Origin: Chitinasiproducens palmae
GTDB taxonomy: Bacteria > Pseudomonadota > Gammaproteobacteria > Burkholderiales > Burkholderiaceae
DNA: 64,000 bases
Direction: 5' to 3'
Assembly: GCF_900095735.1 (NCBI RefSeq)
Contig: NZ_FNLO01000009.1
Location: forward strand, 1 to 64,000
The first letter of the stretch is position 1. Every line of letters starts with the position of its first letter. Positions 26,076 to 36,292 of the stretch are shown here, one piece after another. A model generated the notes under the pieces. It was not told the origin of the DNA, searched no databases, and saw only the letters and a list, made by a program, of their open reading frames with translations. The translations under genes were made by a program, and so were the position numbers.

Positions 26076-27377
26076 TCAGGACGCGTCGTCGCCGAGCGGC
26101 ACCACGCCGAAGCGTCGCTCGTTGCGGCGGTGCCACGCGATCATGCCGGCCATTGCGACGCAGATCACGCTGCCGAGCACGCCGATCACGGCGGCGCTTG
26201 TCCAGCCGTGCGCCAGCATCAGCGCGTAGAGGCCCAGCATGATCAGCACCGCAATGTTCTGATTGAAGTTCTGCACGGCAATCGACGCGCCGGCGCTGAG
26301 CAACACGTGCCCGCGATGCTGGAGGACGGCGTTCATCGGCACCACAAAGTAGCCGGACAGCGCGCCGATCAGCGCGATCAGCGGGTAGGCGAGGATCACG
26401 CCCACGCTGAGGTGCTGCCCTGCGATGTCCAGCGCCGCGTCGCCGAACAGCGAACGGTTGTAGAACGCGGTCGCGACGATCGCCACGCCGGTCACGATGC
26501 CCACCGGCAGGGCCGACATGGCGCGCCGCAGGCTGAGATGGCGCGCGGCGTAGGCGGCGCCGAACGCGAGTCCGATGCCGATCACCCCTTGCAGCACCGC
26601 GCCGCCGGAGAGCGTCATGCCCAGCGCGCTGCCCGCCCATTTCAGAATCAGCAATTGCAGCGTCACCGCTGCGCCCCACAACAGCGTCGTGACCGCCAGG
26701 ACGATCTGTGCCGGCCGGTCATGCCAAAGCACCGAACAGGCGTGGCCGAACTGCGTGACCAGCGCGCCGGGATGGCGCAACTGCTGGTCGTAGCGCGCGC
26801 CGGTGTCGGGAATCCGCAGGTTGATCAGCGACGCGATGATGTAGATCAGCATGACGACCAGCAGCGCGGCGCGCGCCACGGTGCCCAGCGCCGGCAGGTG
26901 CAGCGCAGCGACCACCGGCGCCGCGTGACGACTGATCAACGCGCCGCCCAGCACGGTGCCGGCGATCGTCGAGCCCACCGTCGCTGCCTCGATCCAGCCA
27001 TTCGCGGCAACCAGTTTGTCGGCCGGCAGGAGTTCCGTGAGGATGCCATATTTGGCGGGCGAATATGCGGCCGCGCCGATCCCGACGACGGCGTACGCGA
27101 GCATCGGATGCAGGCCGAACAGCATCGCCAGGCAGCCGAACGCCTTCAGCGCATTCGACAGCAGCATCACGCGTCCCTTCGGCATCGCGTCGGCGAACGC
27201 GCCGACGAACGGCGCCAGCACCACGTACGAAATCGAGAAGCAGAACTGGATCAGCGGCGTGACCCACTGCGCCGCGCGCATCTCGCCGAGCAGCGCGATC
27301 GCCGCGATCAGCAGTGCGTTGTCGGCCAGTGACGAGACGAACTGCGCCGCGATGATCGCGTAGAAGCCTTTTTTCAT
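26076..27377 (-). CDS. lplT: Lysophospholipid transporter LplT
   Basis: A 433-residue MFS protein with about 12 helices. MKKGFYAIIAAQFVSSLADN at the start and AAAYSPAKYGILTELLPADK are typical of LplT. It flips lysophospholipids across the inner membrane for re-acylation. No aas acyltransferase gene is adjacent here. It lies 50 bp downstream of suhB on the same strand, so the two may share a transcript. Confidence 0.9.
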   Translation of the reverse strand: MKKGFYAIIAAQFVSSLADNALLIAAIALLGEMRAAQWVTPLIQFCFSISYVVLAPFVGAFADAMPKGRVMLLSNALKAFGCLAMLFGLHPMLAYAVVGIGAAAYSPAKYGILTELLPADKLVAANGWIEAATVGSTIAGTVLGGALISRHAAPVVAALHLPALGTVARAALLVVMLIYIIASLINLRIPDTGARYDQQLRHPGALVTQFGHACSVLWHDRPAQIVLAVTTLLWGAAVTLQLLILKWAGSALGMTLSGGAVLQGVIGIGLAFGAAYAARHLSLRRAMSALPVGIVTGVAIVATAFYNRSLFGDAALDIAGQHLSVGVILAYPLIALIGALSGYFVVPMNAVLQHRGHVLLSAGASIAVQNFNQNIAVLIMLGLYALMLAHGWTSAAVIGVLGSVICVAMAGMIAWHRRNERRFGVVPLGDDAS

Positions 27378-27427
27378 GGAGATCGCCGGCGCGCGTTCGG
27401 GACGCTCACGCGCAAGGCAGCGGCCGC

Positions 27428-28243
27428 TCAGGCCGGCGCGTCACCGGCCGGCGGGTTGGCCAGGCTGTGGCCACGCAACACGGCGACCATCTGCGCGAAG
27501 ATCTTCGGGTTGCCGGCGACGATCTCGCCGAGGTCCATGAAGTCGCTGTCGCCCTTGTAGTTGCCGACCAGGCCACCGGCTTCGGTGATCAGCAGGCTGC
27601 CGGCCGCGACGTCCCAGGGCTTCAGGCCCTGTTCGAAGAAGCCGTCCATGCGGCCGGCGGCGACGTTGGCCAAGTCGAGCGCCGCGGCGCCCGGACGACG
27701 GATGCCGGCGCACGCCTGGGTCATCGCGCCGAACAAACGCAGATACTGTTCGAGTCCCTTCATCTCGCGATACGGGAAACCGGTGCCGAGCAGACCTTCG
27801 GTCAGCCGGTCGCGGCGGGCCACGCGAATGCGCCGCTCGTTGAGGAAGGCGCCCGCGCCGCGCGTTGCGGTGAACAGATCGTTGCGGGTCGGGTCATACA
27901 CGACCGCGTGTTCGGTCACGCCCTTGTTGGTCAGCGCGATCGAGACGCAGTAATAAGGCAGGCCGTGGATGAAGTTGGTCGTGCCGTCGAGCGGGTCGAT
28001 CACCCACTGATAATCGGACCGGCGATCGGTCGCACCCGATTCCTCCGCGAGGATCGAATGATCGGGGAACGCCTGATTCAGCGTCTCGATGATCGCGGCT
28101 TCCGCCGCACGGTCGATCTCGGTGACGTAGTCGTTGTGCTGCTTCTTGCTGACCTGCACGCGCTCGAGATCGAGTGAGCCGCGGTTGATGATGCCGCCGG
28201 CGCGACGCGCGGCCTTGACGGCGATGTTGAGCATGGCATGCAT
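27428..28243 (-). CDS. suhB: Inositol-1-monophosphatase family protein SuhB
   Basis: A 271-residue Mg2+-dependent phosphatase. Metal-binding motifs are all present: Glu-Glu in HSILAEESG, the [12 protein letters not shown] loop, and [15 protein letters not shown] near the C-terminus. In E. coli SuhB also acts with Nus factors on rRNA transcription. The start [20 protein letters not shown] is the usual one and is preceded by AGGAAAACGTT. The frame continues upstream for over 200 codons but is not protein-like there. It is divergent from trmJ. Confidence 0.93.
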   Translation of the reverse strand: MHAMLNIAVKAARRAGGIINRGSLDLERVQVSKKQHNDYVTEIDRAAEAAIIETLNQAFPDHSILAEESGATDRRSDYQWVIDPLDGTTNFIHGLPYYCVSIALTNKGVTEHAVVYDPTRNDLFTATRGAGAFLNERRIRVARRDRLTEGLLGTGFPYREMKGLEQYLRLFGAMTQACAGIRRPGAAALDLANVAAGRMDGFFEQGLKPWDVAAGSLLITEAGGLVGNYKGDSDFMDLGEIVAGNPKIFAQMVAVLRGHSLANPPAGDAPA

Positions 28244-28550
28244 AACGTTTTCCTGCGTTGCACGGCTGGCCATCCGTCGCGGCGTCGCTGCCTGGGCCGC
28301 CCGTGCGCGCGGGTTGGGCGGCGGGCGGCTTGCGGCGGCAAAGCGAGCGGGGACGGCAAGCTGGCGACGTTCTGGTGACTGAAACAGCGCCCTGGGGCGG
28401 AGGGCCGCGAGGGACCGGCTGCGGACGAGCCGGCCGGGGCCGGTCCGCACCGTACCCACGCGGCGCGAAACCGGCATTTTATCCGAGTCCGCGCGCCGCG
28501 TTGTCGGTAAACTTGCGCGATCTGTCTTTGCCGGGCCATCGGGAGCCACT
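28244..28550. other. Divergent intergenic region, suhB / trmJ
   Basis: A 307-bp GC-rich spacer that must hold two divergent promoters. No repeat array or operator stands out. Confidence 0.35.
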
Positions 28551-29477
28551 ATGTCCGACTGTTTTGCCGCGACCCGTTTCGTTCTGGTCGAACCCAGCCA
28601 TCCTGGAAACGTGGGTGCTGCCGCGCGCGCGCTGAAGACCATGGGCTTCGGCCGCCTGGTGCTGGTGCGGCCGCGCGAGCCGGATGTGCGTGCCCATCCG
28701 GAAGCGCGCGCGATGGCCAGCGGCGCGGACGACGTGCTGGCCGCCGCCTGCGAAGTGGCATCGCTCGACGCGGCATTGGCAGGCGTGCACTGGTCGTTGG
28801 CGCTATCGGCGCGCACCCGCGAGTTCGGGCCGCCGGTGCTGTCGCCGCGCCAGGCGGCCCGGCACGCGGCCGACCGCCGACCGGCGCCGGCGGCCTGCGA
28901 AATTGCGTTGGTGTTCGGTAACGAACGCACCGGCCTGGCAAATCACGACGTCGAGCGTTGCGCGGCAATTGCCCATATCGATGCAAATCCGGCCTACTCG
29001 TCGCTGAACCTGGCGCAAGCGATCCAGGTACTGGCCTACGAGATGCGAATCGCCTATCGCGACGCGACTGCCGCTGCGGCGGCTCCGGCGGCGGCCGCTA
29101 CGGCCGCGCCCGGCCTGACCGCCGGGGACACGCTGGCGACGGGCTCGCTCGCCACGGACGCGCTCGCCGCGACACGTGCATCCGCGGCGGCGGAAGGTGC
29201 GGCAGGCTGGCCGGAAGGGCAGGCAGCGGGACGCGTGACGGCTGCGGCTCCAACCGCGGCGGCTGCTCGCGCCGAAGACATCGAACGGCTGTTCCAGCAC
29301 CTGGAGCAAGGCCTGATTGCAATCGACTTCCTGGATCCCGCTCATCCGAAGAAACTGATGAGCCGGCTGCGGCGCCTGTTCGCGCGCTCGGGCCTGGAGA
29401 ACGAGGAGGTGCATCTGCTGCGCGGCATCGCCAAGCAGATGTTGCTCACGGCGGGGCAAGCGCCGCAGCGCCGCTGA
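28551..29477 (+). CDS. trmJ: tRNA (cytidine/uridine-32-2'-O)-methyltransferase TrmJ
   Basis: A 308-residue SPOUT methyltransferase. [20 protein letters not shown] at residues 8-27, [15 protein letters not shown] and [20 protein letters not shown] are the three SPOUT motifs that form the knotted SAM site. The C-terminal region (from about 245) is the TrmJ-specific helical extension. Between them, residues about 167-240 are an Ala/Thr-rich low-complexity linker not found in typical TrmJ (about 245 aa), accounting for the extra length. Confidence 0.92.
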   Translation: MSDCFAATRFVLVEPSHPGNVGAAARALKTMGFGRLVLVRPREPDVRAHPEARAMASGADDVLAAACEVASLDAALAGVHWSLALSARTREFGPPVLSPRQAARHAADRRPAPAACEIALVFGNERTGLANHDVERCAAIAHIDANPAYSSLNLAQAIQVLAYEMRIAYRDATAAAAAPAAAATAAPGLTAGDTLATGSLATDALAATRASAAAEGAAGWPEGQAAGRVTAAAPTAAAARAEDIERLFQHLEQGLIAIDFLDPAHPKKLMSRLRRLFARSGLENEEVHLLRGIAKQMLLTAGQAPQRR

Positions 29478-29526
29478 GCCGGTCGCCTCCGGGCGCGCGG
29501 CTGTCGGCACATATGGAAAGGCGCGG

Positions 29527-30333
29527 TCAGGCGTCGCCCGCCACGCCCCGCAACGGCATTTCGGCACCGTCGCCATCGACTTCGGGTAGCGGACACAGTT
29601 TGATGCCCGCCGCATCGATGCGCAGGTAGCCACCGCGTCGCGGCGTCATGTCCAGTTCCCAGTCCGGCAGCACCCAGCGCTCGACGGCGTGGCCGGCACG
29701 ATGCGCGTGCAGCGCGGGCCGATGCGTATGTCCGTGCACGATGGTCTCGACCGGCGGCGCCACCCGCCGTTCCGCATCGATGCCGAGCGGTGTCGCGTCG
29801 CTCAGGTACACCCGGGCCGCGCCGCTTCGCGCACTGTCGGCGCGCAGCCGCGCGGCGAGCGCAAGCCGCCACCGCAGCGGCCAGGCGAGAAAGAAACGCT
29901 GGAGCCACGGCCGATGCACCAGCCGGCGAAAACGTTGGTAGCGCACATCGTCGGTGCAGAGCGTGTCGCCGTGCAGCAACCGAACGCGGCGGCCGAACGC
30001 AACGAGATCGTGGCGGTCCGGCAGCAATGTCGCGCCGGCACGGGCCGCGAAGCGCCGGCCAAGCAGGAAATCACGATTGCCGTGCATCACGTAGATGGCC
30101 ACGCCACGGGACGAGAGAGCAGCCAGGCGGGCGGCCACGTCGGCGGCGAACGGGGTGGCGAGCATGTCGTCGCCAACCCAGAATTCAAACAGGTCGCCAA
30201 GAATGTACAGCGCGCTTGCGGTGCTGGCTTCTTCGCGGAGGAAACGTCCAAATGCCGCATCGGTGACCGGCAACGCTTCGCTCAAATGGAGGTCGGCGAT
30301 GACGAGCACCGGGCCGGTACGGGAAGGGCTCAT
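29527..30333 (-). CDS. lpxH: UDP-2,3-diacylglucosamine diphosphatase LpxH
   Basis: About 268 residues, a calcineurin-like metallophosphoesterase of lipid A synthesis at the inner membrane face. Metal motifs are complete: VLVIADLHLSE, LGDLFEFWVGDD, MHGNRDFLLGRRF, LLHGDTLC and VHGHTHRPALH. The ATG at 30333 fits family starts. An upstream TTG frame to 30420 would add 29 residues without family features. It lies 230 bp downstream of ppiB on the same strand. The C-terminal end carries a few extra residues compared with E. coli. Confidence 0.92.
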   Translation of the reverse strand: MSPSRTGPVLVIADLHLSEALPVTDAAFGRFLREEASTASALYILGDLFEFWVGDDMLATPFAADVAARLAALSSRGVAIYVMHGNRDFLLGRRFAARAGATLLPDRHDLVAFGRRVRLLHGDTLCTDDVRYQRFRRLVHRPWLQRFFLAWPLRWRLALAARLRADSARSGAARVYLSDATPLGIDAERRVAPPVETIVHGHTHRPALHAHRAGHAVERWVLPDWELDMTPRRGGYLRIDAAGIKLCPLPEVDGDGAEMPLRGVAGDA

Positions 30334-30563
30334 GCGTTCGGACGCGACATCGGAAGGGGGGCTGGCGGCAGGCGGCTCGCGCGGCACTGGCGCGGCAACG
30401 GCACGAAAGGAGTGGTTCAACGAGGTGGTCGTTCAATCGCGCGCCGGCTCGCGCCGCTCACCGGCCACAGCCGTCAGGCGTGCCGCCGGCGCCATTCGCC
30501 CCGCGCCGCGCGGTCACGGCCGCGCGGCGTCCGACGCGCCGGCAAGCGGCGCGTCGCTTGCAC

Positions 30564-31058
30564 TCAGTCGACGACGACCGCCTTCTCGATCAGCACGTCT
30601 TCGCTCGGCACGTCCTGGTGGAAGCCCTTGCTGCCGGTCTTGACCTTGCGGATCGTGTCGACCACGTCCTGGCCTTCGACGACCTTGCCGAACACCGCAT
30701 AGCCCCAGCCCTGCGGCGACGGCGACGAATGGTTCAGGAAGTCGTTGTCGGCCACGTTGATGAAGAACTGCGCGCTCGCCGAATGCGGGTCGTTGGTACG
30801 CGCCATCGCCACCGTGTACTTGTCGTTCTTCAAGCCATTGTTGGCTTCGTTCTCGATCGGTTGATCGGTCGGCTTCTGATCCATGCCCGGCGCGAAGCCG
30901 CCGCCCTGGATCATGAAACCGTCGATCACGCGGTGGAAGACGGTGTTGTCGTAGTGCCCCTTGCGCACGTAGGACAGGAAGTTCTCGACCGTCTTCGGCG
31001 CCTTCGCGGCGTCCAGTTCGAGCTTGATCACGCCCTTGTTCGTATGCAGTTCAACCAT
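30564..31058 (-). CDS. ppiB: Cytoplasmic peptidyl-prolyl cis-trans isomerase B (cyclophilin)
   Basis: A 164-residue bacterial cyclophilin without a signal sequence. [20 protein letters not shown] carries the catalytic Arg region; [14 protein letters not shown] and [20 protein letters not shown] are family blocks, with [18 protein letters not shown] near the end. It speeds proline isomerisation. ppiA lies 78 bp upstream on the same strand, so this is a cytosolic/periplasmic pair. A GGAGCG stretch precedes the start. Confidence 0.95.
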   Translation of the reverse strand: MVELHTNKGVIKLELDAAKAPKTVENFLSYVRKGHYDNTVFHRVIDGFMIQGGGFAPGMDQKPTDQPIENEANNGLKNDKYTVAMARTNDPHSASAQFFINVADNDFLNHSSPSPQGWGYAVFGKVVEGQDVVDTIRKVKTGSKGFHQDVPSEDVLIEKAVVVD

Positions 31059-31136
31059 GAAAACGCTCCTGTTTCTTGAGGGAAGCCGCCCCGGCTTTGC
31101 CGGGCGGCCATGGGACGGTGCGGCGCGGCCGCGGCC

Positions 31137-31781
31137 TCAGGGCTTGACGATGCGAGCCTGCTCGATCACCACCTGACGCGTCGGCACATTGGCCATCGCA
31201 CCGTGACGCGTGGTGGGCACGGCCTCGATACGCTTGATGACATCCATGCCGGCCACGACCTTGCCGAACACCGCGTAACCGTTGCCATCAGGACGAGGAT
31301 AGTCCAGATTCGGATTGTCCACCGTGTTGATGAAGAACTGCGCGGTCGCCGAATTCGGATCCGCGGTCCGCGCCATGGCGAGCGTACCCGCGCTGTTCTT
31401 CAGCCCGTTCTGCGATTCGATCGGGATCGGGGCGCGCGTCGGCTTCTCGTTGAGCGCCGCGTCGTAGCCGCCGGCCTGCACCATGAAGCCGGGAATCACG
31501 CGATGGAACACGGTGCCGTCGTACTGGCCGGACTTCACATACGACAGGAAGTTCGCGACCGTCTTCGGCGCACGCGCCGGGTCGAGGGCCACGCGGAACT
31601 CGCCCATCGTGGTGGTGAAGGCGACTTCGGGTTGGGCGCCGGGCGCGGCCTGCGCCAGTGCGGACGATGACGTGCCGGCCAATGCGGTGACGGTCATGCC
31701 GGCCGCAACGGCGGCGCGCAGCGCCAGGCGACGCAGCGGCGACGCGGCGGCGCGCGAGAGGCGGTTCTGATCGGGGGCCAT
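31137..31781 (-). CDS. ppiA: Periplasmic peptidyl-prolyl cis-trans isomerase A (cyclophilin)
   Basis: A 214-residue cyclophilin. Residues 1-45 look like a signal peptide: an Arg-rich start, then LALRAAVAAGMTVTALAGTS and an ALAQA cleavage site. The mature part repeats the ppiB pattern ([54 protein letters not shown]). The ATG at 31781 has a GGAGAC ribosome binding site; upstream codons are not signal-like. It folds exported proteins. Confidence 0.93.
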   Translation of the reverse strand: MAPDQNRLSRAAASPLRRLALRAAVAAGMTVTALAGTSSSALAQAAPGAQPEVAFTTTMGEFRVALDPARAPKTVANFLSYVKSGQYDGTVFHRVIPGFMVQAGGYDAALNEKPTRAPIPIESQNGLKNSAGTLAMARTADPNSATAQFFINTVDNPNLDYPRPDGNGYAVFGKVVAGMDVIKRIEAVPTTRHGAMANVPTRQVVIEQARIVKP

Positions 31782-31934
31782 GCGGGTCTCCGGTGGAAAA
31801 ATCGGGGCGGTGCCGGCCAGCGTGCCGGTCCGCGCGACGGTGGCGGGAACGGCGCTCGCGTCGCGGCGGCCGTTCAAGCGGCACATGCGCGGTCGGGCGC
31901 GGTCGGGCGCGGTCGGGCGCGCGGTGCCGGGTGC

Positions 31935-32798
31935 TCAGGGACGGACGGGCACCGTCGTCGAAATGCTGGTGTCCTGGCGCGCGGTCGATGGGAAGTGCGC
32001 CGACTTGTCGCTCGCGGTCGCGCTCTCCCGGCTCGACGGGCCGGCCTCTTCGTCGGCGCCGTCGCTGGTGCCATTGCCGGTGCCATTGCCGGCGCTGTCG
32101 ACCGAGCGCTTCGCGCGGGGCGGCGTGGTCGCCGGTGCCTGCCGCACCAAGGTCGCGATCTGTCCGGCGCGTTGCGTGCCCACCGCGTCGCCGGAACGTT
32201 CGTAGGCGAGCTGCGCGAGCTTCAGGTAGACGTCGCCCAGATTCCGATAGGCGAGCGTGAAGCCCGGGTGAGCGCGCAGCGCGCTCTCGAGCGTGACGCG
32301 CGCATCGTCCAGCCGTCCGGCTTGCGCGTAGAGGGCGGCCAGGTTGTTGTACGGTTCGGGCAACTCCGGATGCCGCTCGATCAGACCTTCAAAGGCCTGG
32401 ATCGCCTCTTCGCGGCGTCCCATCCGGGCCAGCACCGTGCCGCGCTTGAACTGGGCCTGCACGTCGTCCGCATGGCTCGCGATGCGCGCGTCGAGTTCGT
32501 GCAACGCTTGCGGCCACTGCTGCGATGAGATGGCCGCGTCGACGGCCGGCGTGTCGTCGGTGTAGGCGGTCGCCGTCTGAGCGTGCGCAGTCATGCCAGT
32601 GCCGCCGAGCACCAGCCAGGCCCCGAGCAATATACCGCGCAGCCCGCGTGCGCCAGCGCCGCGCATCGACGCGACACGCGCCCCGCGCGGCGCGGCCGGC
32701 GCAATCTGCAGCAGGTGCAGCGGCAAGTGACGTAGGTCGATCGGCGCGATCGGCGCCGCGGCGCGGCGCGCAGCCGCGGAGCTGCCTGAACTGTTCAT
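31935..32798 (-). CDS. Tetratricopeptide-repeat protein, probably exported
   Basis: A 287-residue protein. A hydrophobic segment at about residues 55-72 (LRGILLGAWLVLGGTGMTAH, AQT cleavage site) suggests a signal peptide behind a long basic N-terminus. Three to four TPR units follow (about 85-205): AISSQQWPQALHELDARIAS, AQFKRGTVLARMGRREEAIQ, PYNNLAALYAQAGRLDDARV. The tail is Ser/Gly/Thr-rich. It probably scaffolds envelope proteins. It lies 153 bp upstream of ppiA on the same strand; a GGTCGGGCGC 10-bp repeat (three copies, 31891-31920) lies in the gap. Confidence 0.82.
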   Translation of the reverse strand: MNSSGSSAAARRAAAPIAPIDLRHLPLHLLQIAPAAPRGARVASMRGAGARGLRGILLGAWLVLGGTGMTAHAQTATAYTDDTPAVDAAISSQQWPQALHELDARIASHADDVQAQFKRGTVLARMGRREEAIQAFEGLIERHPELPEPYNNLAALYAQAGRLDDARVTLESALRAHPGFTLAYRNLGDVYLKLAQLAYERSGDAVGTQRAGQIATLVRQAPATTPPRAKRSVDSAGNGTGNGTSDGADEEAGPSSRESATASDKSAHFPSTARQDTSISTTVPVRP

Positions 32799-33225
32799 AT
32801 GGCTGGGTCGCGATGTTATACTCGGTGCGCATTCTAGCAAAAGGTCGGGCCGGCTCGGGAGTCGGCCCGATTGCCTTTGCAAGATAGGTTTTTGCCTTGC
32901 TGGTGCCACGTTCCGCGTCCGGCCGGTCCTTGCCAGTCGTACACCGCCACGGTCGCGTCGGCGCGCTGGTGGTCCGGACCCGGGTCGTGGCCTGGCTTGG
33001 CGGTGCAAGCCGGGCAACCCTGGCGGGGTCGGCCCGGCAAGGTATCCCTCCGGCACCGGTGGTGCGCTTGCCGTGCCGTTCCCTTTCGAAATCGCTCGCT
33101 ATTCCGATGCCGTTCCGTTCGTTCCTCGACTCGCTTCCCGCGTCCGGCACCGGACTTCGCGCGGGGCAGCCGGCCATGGGGCAAGCGCGTAACCGCATGC
33201 AGCGCCGCCGTCTATCCCCCCCGCT
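32799..33225. other. Divergent intergenic region, TPR gene / cysS
   Basis: This 427-bp stretch has a short AT-rich patch (GTTATACTCGG, about 32815-32825) that could contain a -10 box. No gene or array is seen. Frames crossing it are extensions of neighbours and not protein-like. Confidence 0.35.
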
Positions 33226-34617
33226 ATGAAAGAACTGCGCATCTACAACTCGCTCGCTCGCGAGAAACAGGTCTTTACGCCGATCACGCCGGGCGAAGTG
33301 AAGCTGTATGTGTGTGGGATGACCGTCTACGACTACTGCCACGTCGGGCACGCCCGCGTGATGGTGGCGTTCGATCTGGTGCGGCGCTGGCTGCGCACCC
33401 GTGGTTATCGCGTCACGTATGTGCGCAACATCACCGACATCGACGACAAGATCATCCGCCGCGCGGTGGAGCAGGGCATCACGATCAAGGCGCTGACGGA
33501 CCGCTTCATCGCGGCGATGCACGAGGATTCGACGGCACTTGGCATCGAGCCCCCGGACGTGGAGCCACGGGCGACCGACTACGTGCCGCAGATGCTCGGC
33601 ATGATCGACACGCTCGCCGCCCGCGGCTATGCCTACGCGGCCGACGATGGCGACGTGAACTACGCGGTGCGCAAGTTCGACGGCTACGGCCAGCTGTCGG
33701 GAAAGTCGCTTGACGACCTGCGCGCGGGCGAGCGCGTCGCGACCAACGACGCTAAGCACGACCCGCTGGATTTCGTGCTGTGGAAGCGCGCGAAGGCCGA
33801 CGAGCCGGCGGACAGCGTCTGGCAGTCGCGTTGGGGCGCGGGCCGGCCGGGCTGGCACATTGAATGTTCGGCGATGAGCTGCGCGCTGTTCGGCGCGCAT
33901 TTCGACATCCATGGCGGCGGGCAGGACCTGCAGTTCCCGCACCATGAAAACGAGATCGCACAGAGCGAGGGCGCGAGCGGCGAGCGCTTCGTCAACTACT
34001 GGATGCACAACGGCTACGTGCAGATCGACGGCGAGAAGATGTCGAAATCGCTCGGCAACTTCTTCACGATCCGCGACGTGCTCGCGCGCTACGACGGCGA
34101 GGTGGTGCGCTTCTTCATCGCGCGCGCGCATTACCGCAGCCCGCTGAACTACAGCGACGCGCAACTCGACGACGCGCGTGCCGCGCTCAGCCGTCTGTAC
34201 ACCGCGCTGGATCAGACCGCGCCCGACGATGCGCCGCTCGACTGGAGCGGGGAACATGCGAGCCGCTTTGCGGCGGCAATGGACGACGACTTCAATACCG
34301 CGCAGGCCATCTCGGTGCTGTTCGAACTCGCCGGCGAAGTGAATCGTCGGCGCGAGCCGGCCATGGCCGCGCAACTGCGCGCGCTTGGTGGCTGCCTGGG
34401 CTTGTTGCAACGCGCGCCGCGTGCCTTCCTGCAACAAGGCGGGGGCCAGGCGCAGGCTATCGACGTCGCCGAGATCGAGACGCTGGTCGAGGCACGGCGG
34501 GCGGCCAAGGCCGGGCGCGACTTCGCGCAGGCCGACGCAATCAGGCAGCGCCTGCTCGACAGTGGCGTGGTGCTGGAGGACGGTGCGAAGGGCGTGACGA
34601 CATGGCGACGCGCGTGA
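33226..34617 (+). CDS. cysS: Cysteinyl-tRNA synthetase
   Basis: A 463-residue class I synthetase of normal length. The first zinc ligand and HIGH-like motif are in [16 protein letters not shown] (about residues 28-43). WHIECSAMS and [11 protein letters not shown] carry the other zinc ligands, and [10 protein letters not shown] is the KMSKS loop (about 267-276). It charges tRNA-Cys. The ATG at 33226 is standard. The alkA frame begins inside its last 16 bases. Confidence 0.97.
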   Translation: MKELRIYNSLAREKQVFTPITPGEVKLYVCGMTVYDYCHVGHARVMVAFDLVRRWLRTRGYRVTYVRNITDIDDKIIRRAVEQGITIKALTDRFIAAMHEDSTALGIEPPDVEPRATDYVPQMLGMIDTLAARGYAYAADDGDVNYAVRKFDGYGQLSGKSLDDLRAGERVATNDAKHDPLDFVLWKRAKADEPADSVWQSRWGAGRPGWHIECSAMSCALFGAHFDIHGGGQDLQFPHHENEIAQSEGASGERFVNYWMHNGYVQIDGEKMSKSLGNFFTIRDVLARYDGEVVRFFIARAHYRSPLNYSDAQLDDARAALSRLYTALDQTAPDDAPLDWSGEHASRFAAAMDDDFNTAQAISVLFELAGEVNRRREPAMAAQLRALGGCLGLLQRAPRAFLQQGGGQAQAIDVAEIETLVEARRAAKAGRDFAQADAIRQRLLDSGVVLEDGAKGVTTWRRA

Positions 34618-36116
34618 ATACCGCCCGGCGCGAAGAGCCGACCGAAACCGGCGAGCCGGCCGCCCGCACCGCGCCGGAACGCGACGCGGCCGCCGTCGCG
34701 CCTGCCGTCGCGTCCGTCGGAGTTGCGAAGCACGCTGGGGATGCAGCGCGGAAGGGCGGCAGCCGCCGGCGGACGACGCCTGCCGCGGACGATCTGCCGG
34801 CAGCAGTGCGGTTGCCTGCCAAACCGACGGCCAACAGCGCCAGCAAGCTTGCCGCGCGAGGCACGACGGAAGTAGGGGCGGCAGCGCGGGCCAGCAAGTC
34901 GACGCCGGTAGCCAGGGTAGAGGCCACCGACGCAAGCAAGGCTACCAAGGCTACCGAGGCTACCGAGGCGGCGAAGGCCACCACGGTGACCAGGGGCACC
35001 AAGGCGGCGAAGGCAACGAAGGCGACGAAGGCGACGAAGGCAAGAGCGCTTCCAGCCGCGACCGAAGCTGCCCCGCGCGCGTCAGCCCAGCCACGTGTCG
35101 GCGCAGCCTCGAAGACGGGGGCGGCGGGGTCGCCCGCGCGCCGCGCCAGCGCTGGCGCGGCCGCGGTGCCTGCACCGAGCGCGCGCGCGGCCGGCAAGCG
35201 TCCGGCCGCGCGCAAGGCGGCTAGCGCTGTCGGCATGCCCAACGAGGTTGCAGGCAACGCCGCGCCGACGAAGGCCGCGGCGACATCGAAGGCGTCACCG
35301 AAGCAAAGCAGGCTCGCGGTCGACGCGCCGGGCAAGGCGCTCGCCAAGCCGACCGGCAAGGTCGCCGAAGGCAAGAAGGCAGCCACCGCGCAGACGGCTC
35401 GCGCGCCGGTGCCGACCGAGGTGGTCGACGCGGTGCACGCGGACCCCGGGTCAGCCGACCTGGTGGAAACGCAGATCGGCCCGCTGGAAATCAGCGAAGG
35501 GCGCCCGGCGTATTGGGAGGAAGCATGTGCCGATCTGATGCGTCGCGACCGGATCATGAAGAAGCTGATTCCCCGCTTCAGCCGCACGCATCTGATCGGT
35601 CGCGGCGAGCCGTTCGAGACGCTGGCACGATCGGTAGTCGGACAGCAGATTTCGGTCAAGGCAGCCGATGCGATCTGGCATCGGCTGTTGGCCAGCTGCC
35701 CCGGCTGCGAACCCGCCACGGTGCATGCACTGGGTGTCGAACAACTGGCCGCGTGCGGGCTGTCGAAACGCAAGGCCGAATATGTGTTCGACCTTAGCCG
35801 GCACTTCGTCGACGGTTCCCTGCATCCCGACGCCTGGTCGACGATGGACGACGAGGCCGTGATTGCCGAGTTGACGCAGATCCGCGGCATCGGGCGCTGG
35901 ACCGCCGAGATGTTCCTGATCTTCAACCTGCGCCGACCGGACGTGCTGCCGCTTGACGATTTCGGCCTGTTGCGCGCGATCAGCGTCAATTACTTCAGCG
36001 GTGAGCCGGTAACGCGCAGCGAGGCTCGGGAAGTGGCCGCCAACTGGGAACCCTGGCGGACGGTCGCGACATGGTATCTGTGGCGCAGCCTCGATCCGAT
36101 CCCGCGGATGACGTGA
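34602..36116 (+). CDS. alkA: DNA-3-methyladenine glycosylase II (AlkA type) with long histone-like N-terminus
   Basis: A 504-residue protein whose repair domain is only the last 225 residues. From about residue 278, the HhH-GPD fold is clear: [60 protein letters not shown] and PLDDFGLL, with the catalytic Asp at 452/453. It removes alkylated bases. Residues 1-277 are a Lys/Ala/Thr/Pro-rich, disordered, histone H1-like arm. It includes in-frame 9-bp repeats (34938-34982 and 35004-35039) that encode Lys-Ala-Thr units. An internal start near residue 278 lacks a good site, and the codon pattern runs through the arm, so it is probably translated. Confidence 0.88.
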   Translation: MATRVNTARREEPTETGEPAARTAPERDAAAVAPAVASVGVAKHAGDAARKGGSRRRTTPAADDLPAAVRLPAKPTANSASKLAARGTTEVGAAARASKSTPVARVEATDASKATKATEATEAAKATTVTRGTKAAKATKATKATKARALPAATEAAPRASAQPRVGAASKTGAAGSPARRASAGAAAVPAPSARAAGKRPAARKAASAVGMPNEVAGNAAPTKAAATSKASPKQSRLAVDAPGKALAKPTGKVAEGKKAATAQTARAPVPTEVVDAVHADPGSADLVETQIGPLEISEGRPAYWEEACADLMRRDRIMKKLIPRFSRTHLIGRGEPFETLARSVVGQQISVKAADAIWHRLLASCPGCEPATVHALGVEQLAACGLSKRKAEYVFDLSRHFVDGSLHPDAWSTMDDEAVIAELTQIRGIGRWTAEMFLIFNLRRPDVLPLDDFGLLRAISVNYFSGEPVTRSEAREVAANWEPWRTVATWYLWRSLDPIPRMT

Positions 36117-36292
36117 ATCGGTCCGAGCGCAGGGCCTCGGAGCGCAGGGCGTCGGCGCGCAGGACCATCGGCCGAGTCCTCGGCAGCACCGCTTCGGCCA
36201 TCGGCGGCATGGCGGCGCGGTGGTTCGGCCCCGCGTCGCTGCCGACCCTGTAGAATACGCGCTGCCCAAAATATGCGACGGGACCAGTAAGC
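36117..36292. repeat. alkA-accA spacer with threefold 15-bp repeat
   Basis: CCGAGCGCAGGGCCT and two variants (CGGAGCGCAGGGCGT, CGGCGCGCAGGACCA) follow in series at about 36123-36167. The rest of the 176-bp spacer should hold the accA promoter; a GTAGAATACGC segment near 36252 is the likeliest -10 region. Confidence 0.5.

Noticed and set aside
28244-28930. Extension of suhB to a 500-codon protein
   Set aside because: The sequence upstream of the family start is Arg/Pro/Ala-rich, overlaps the divergent trmJ gene, and the normal start has a good ribosome binding site.
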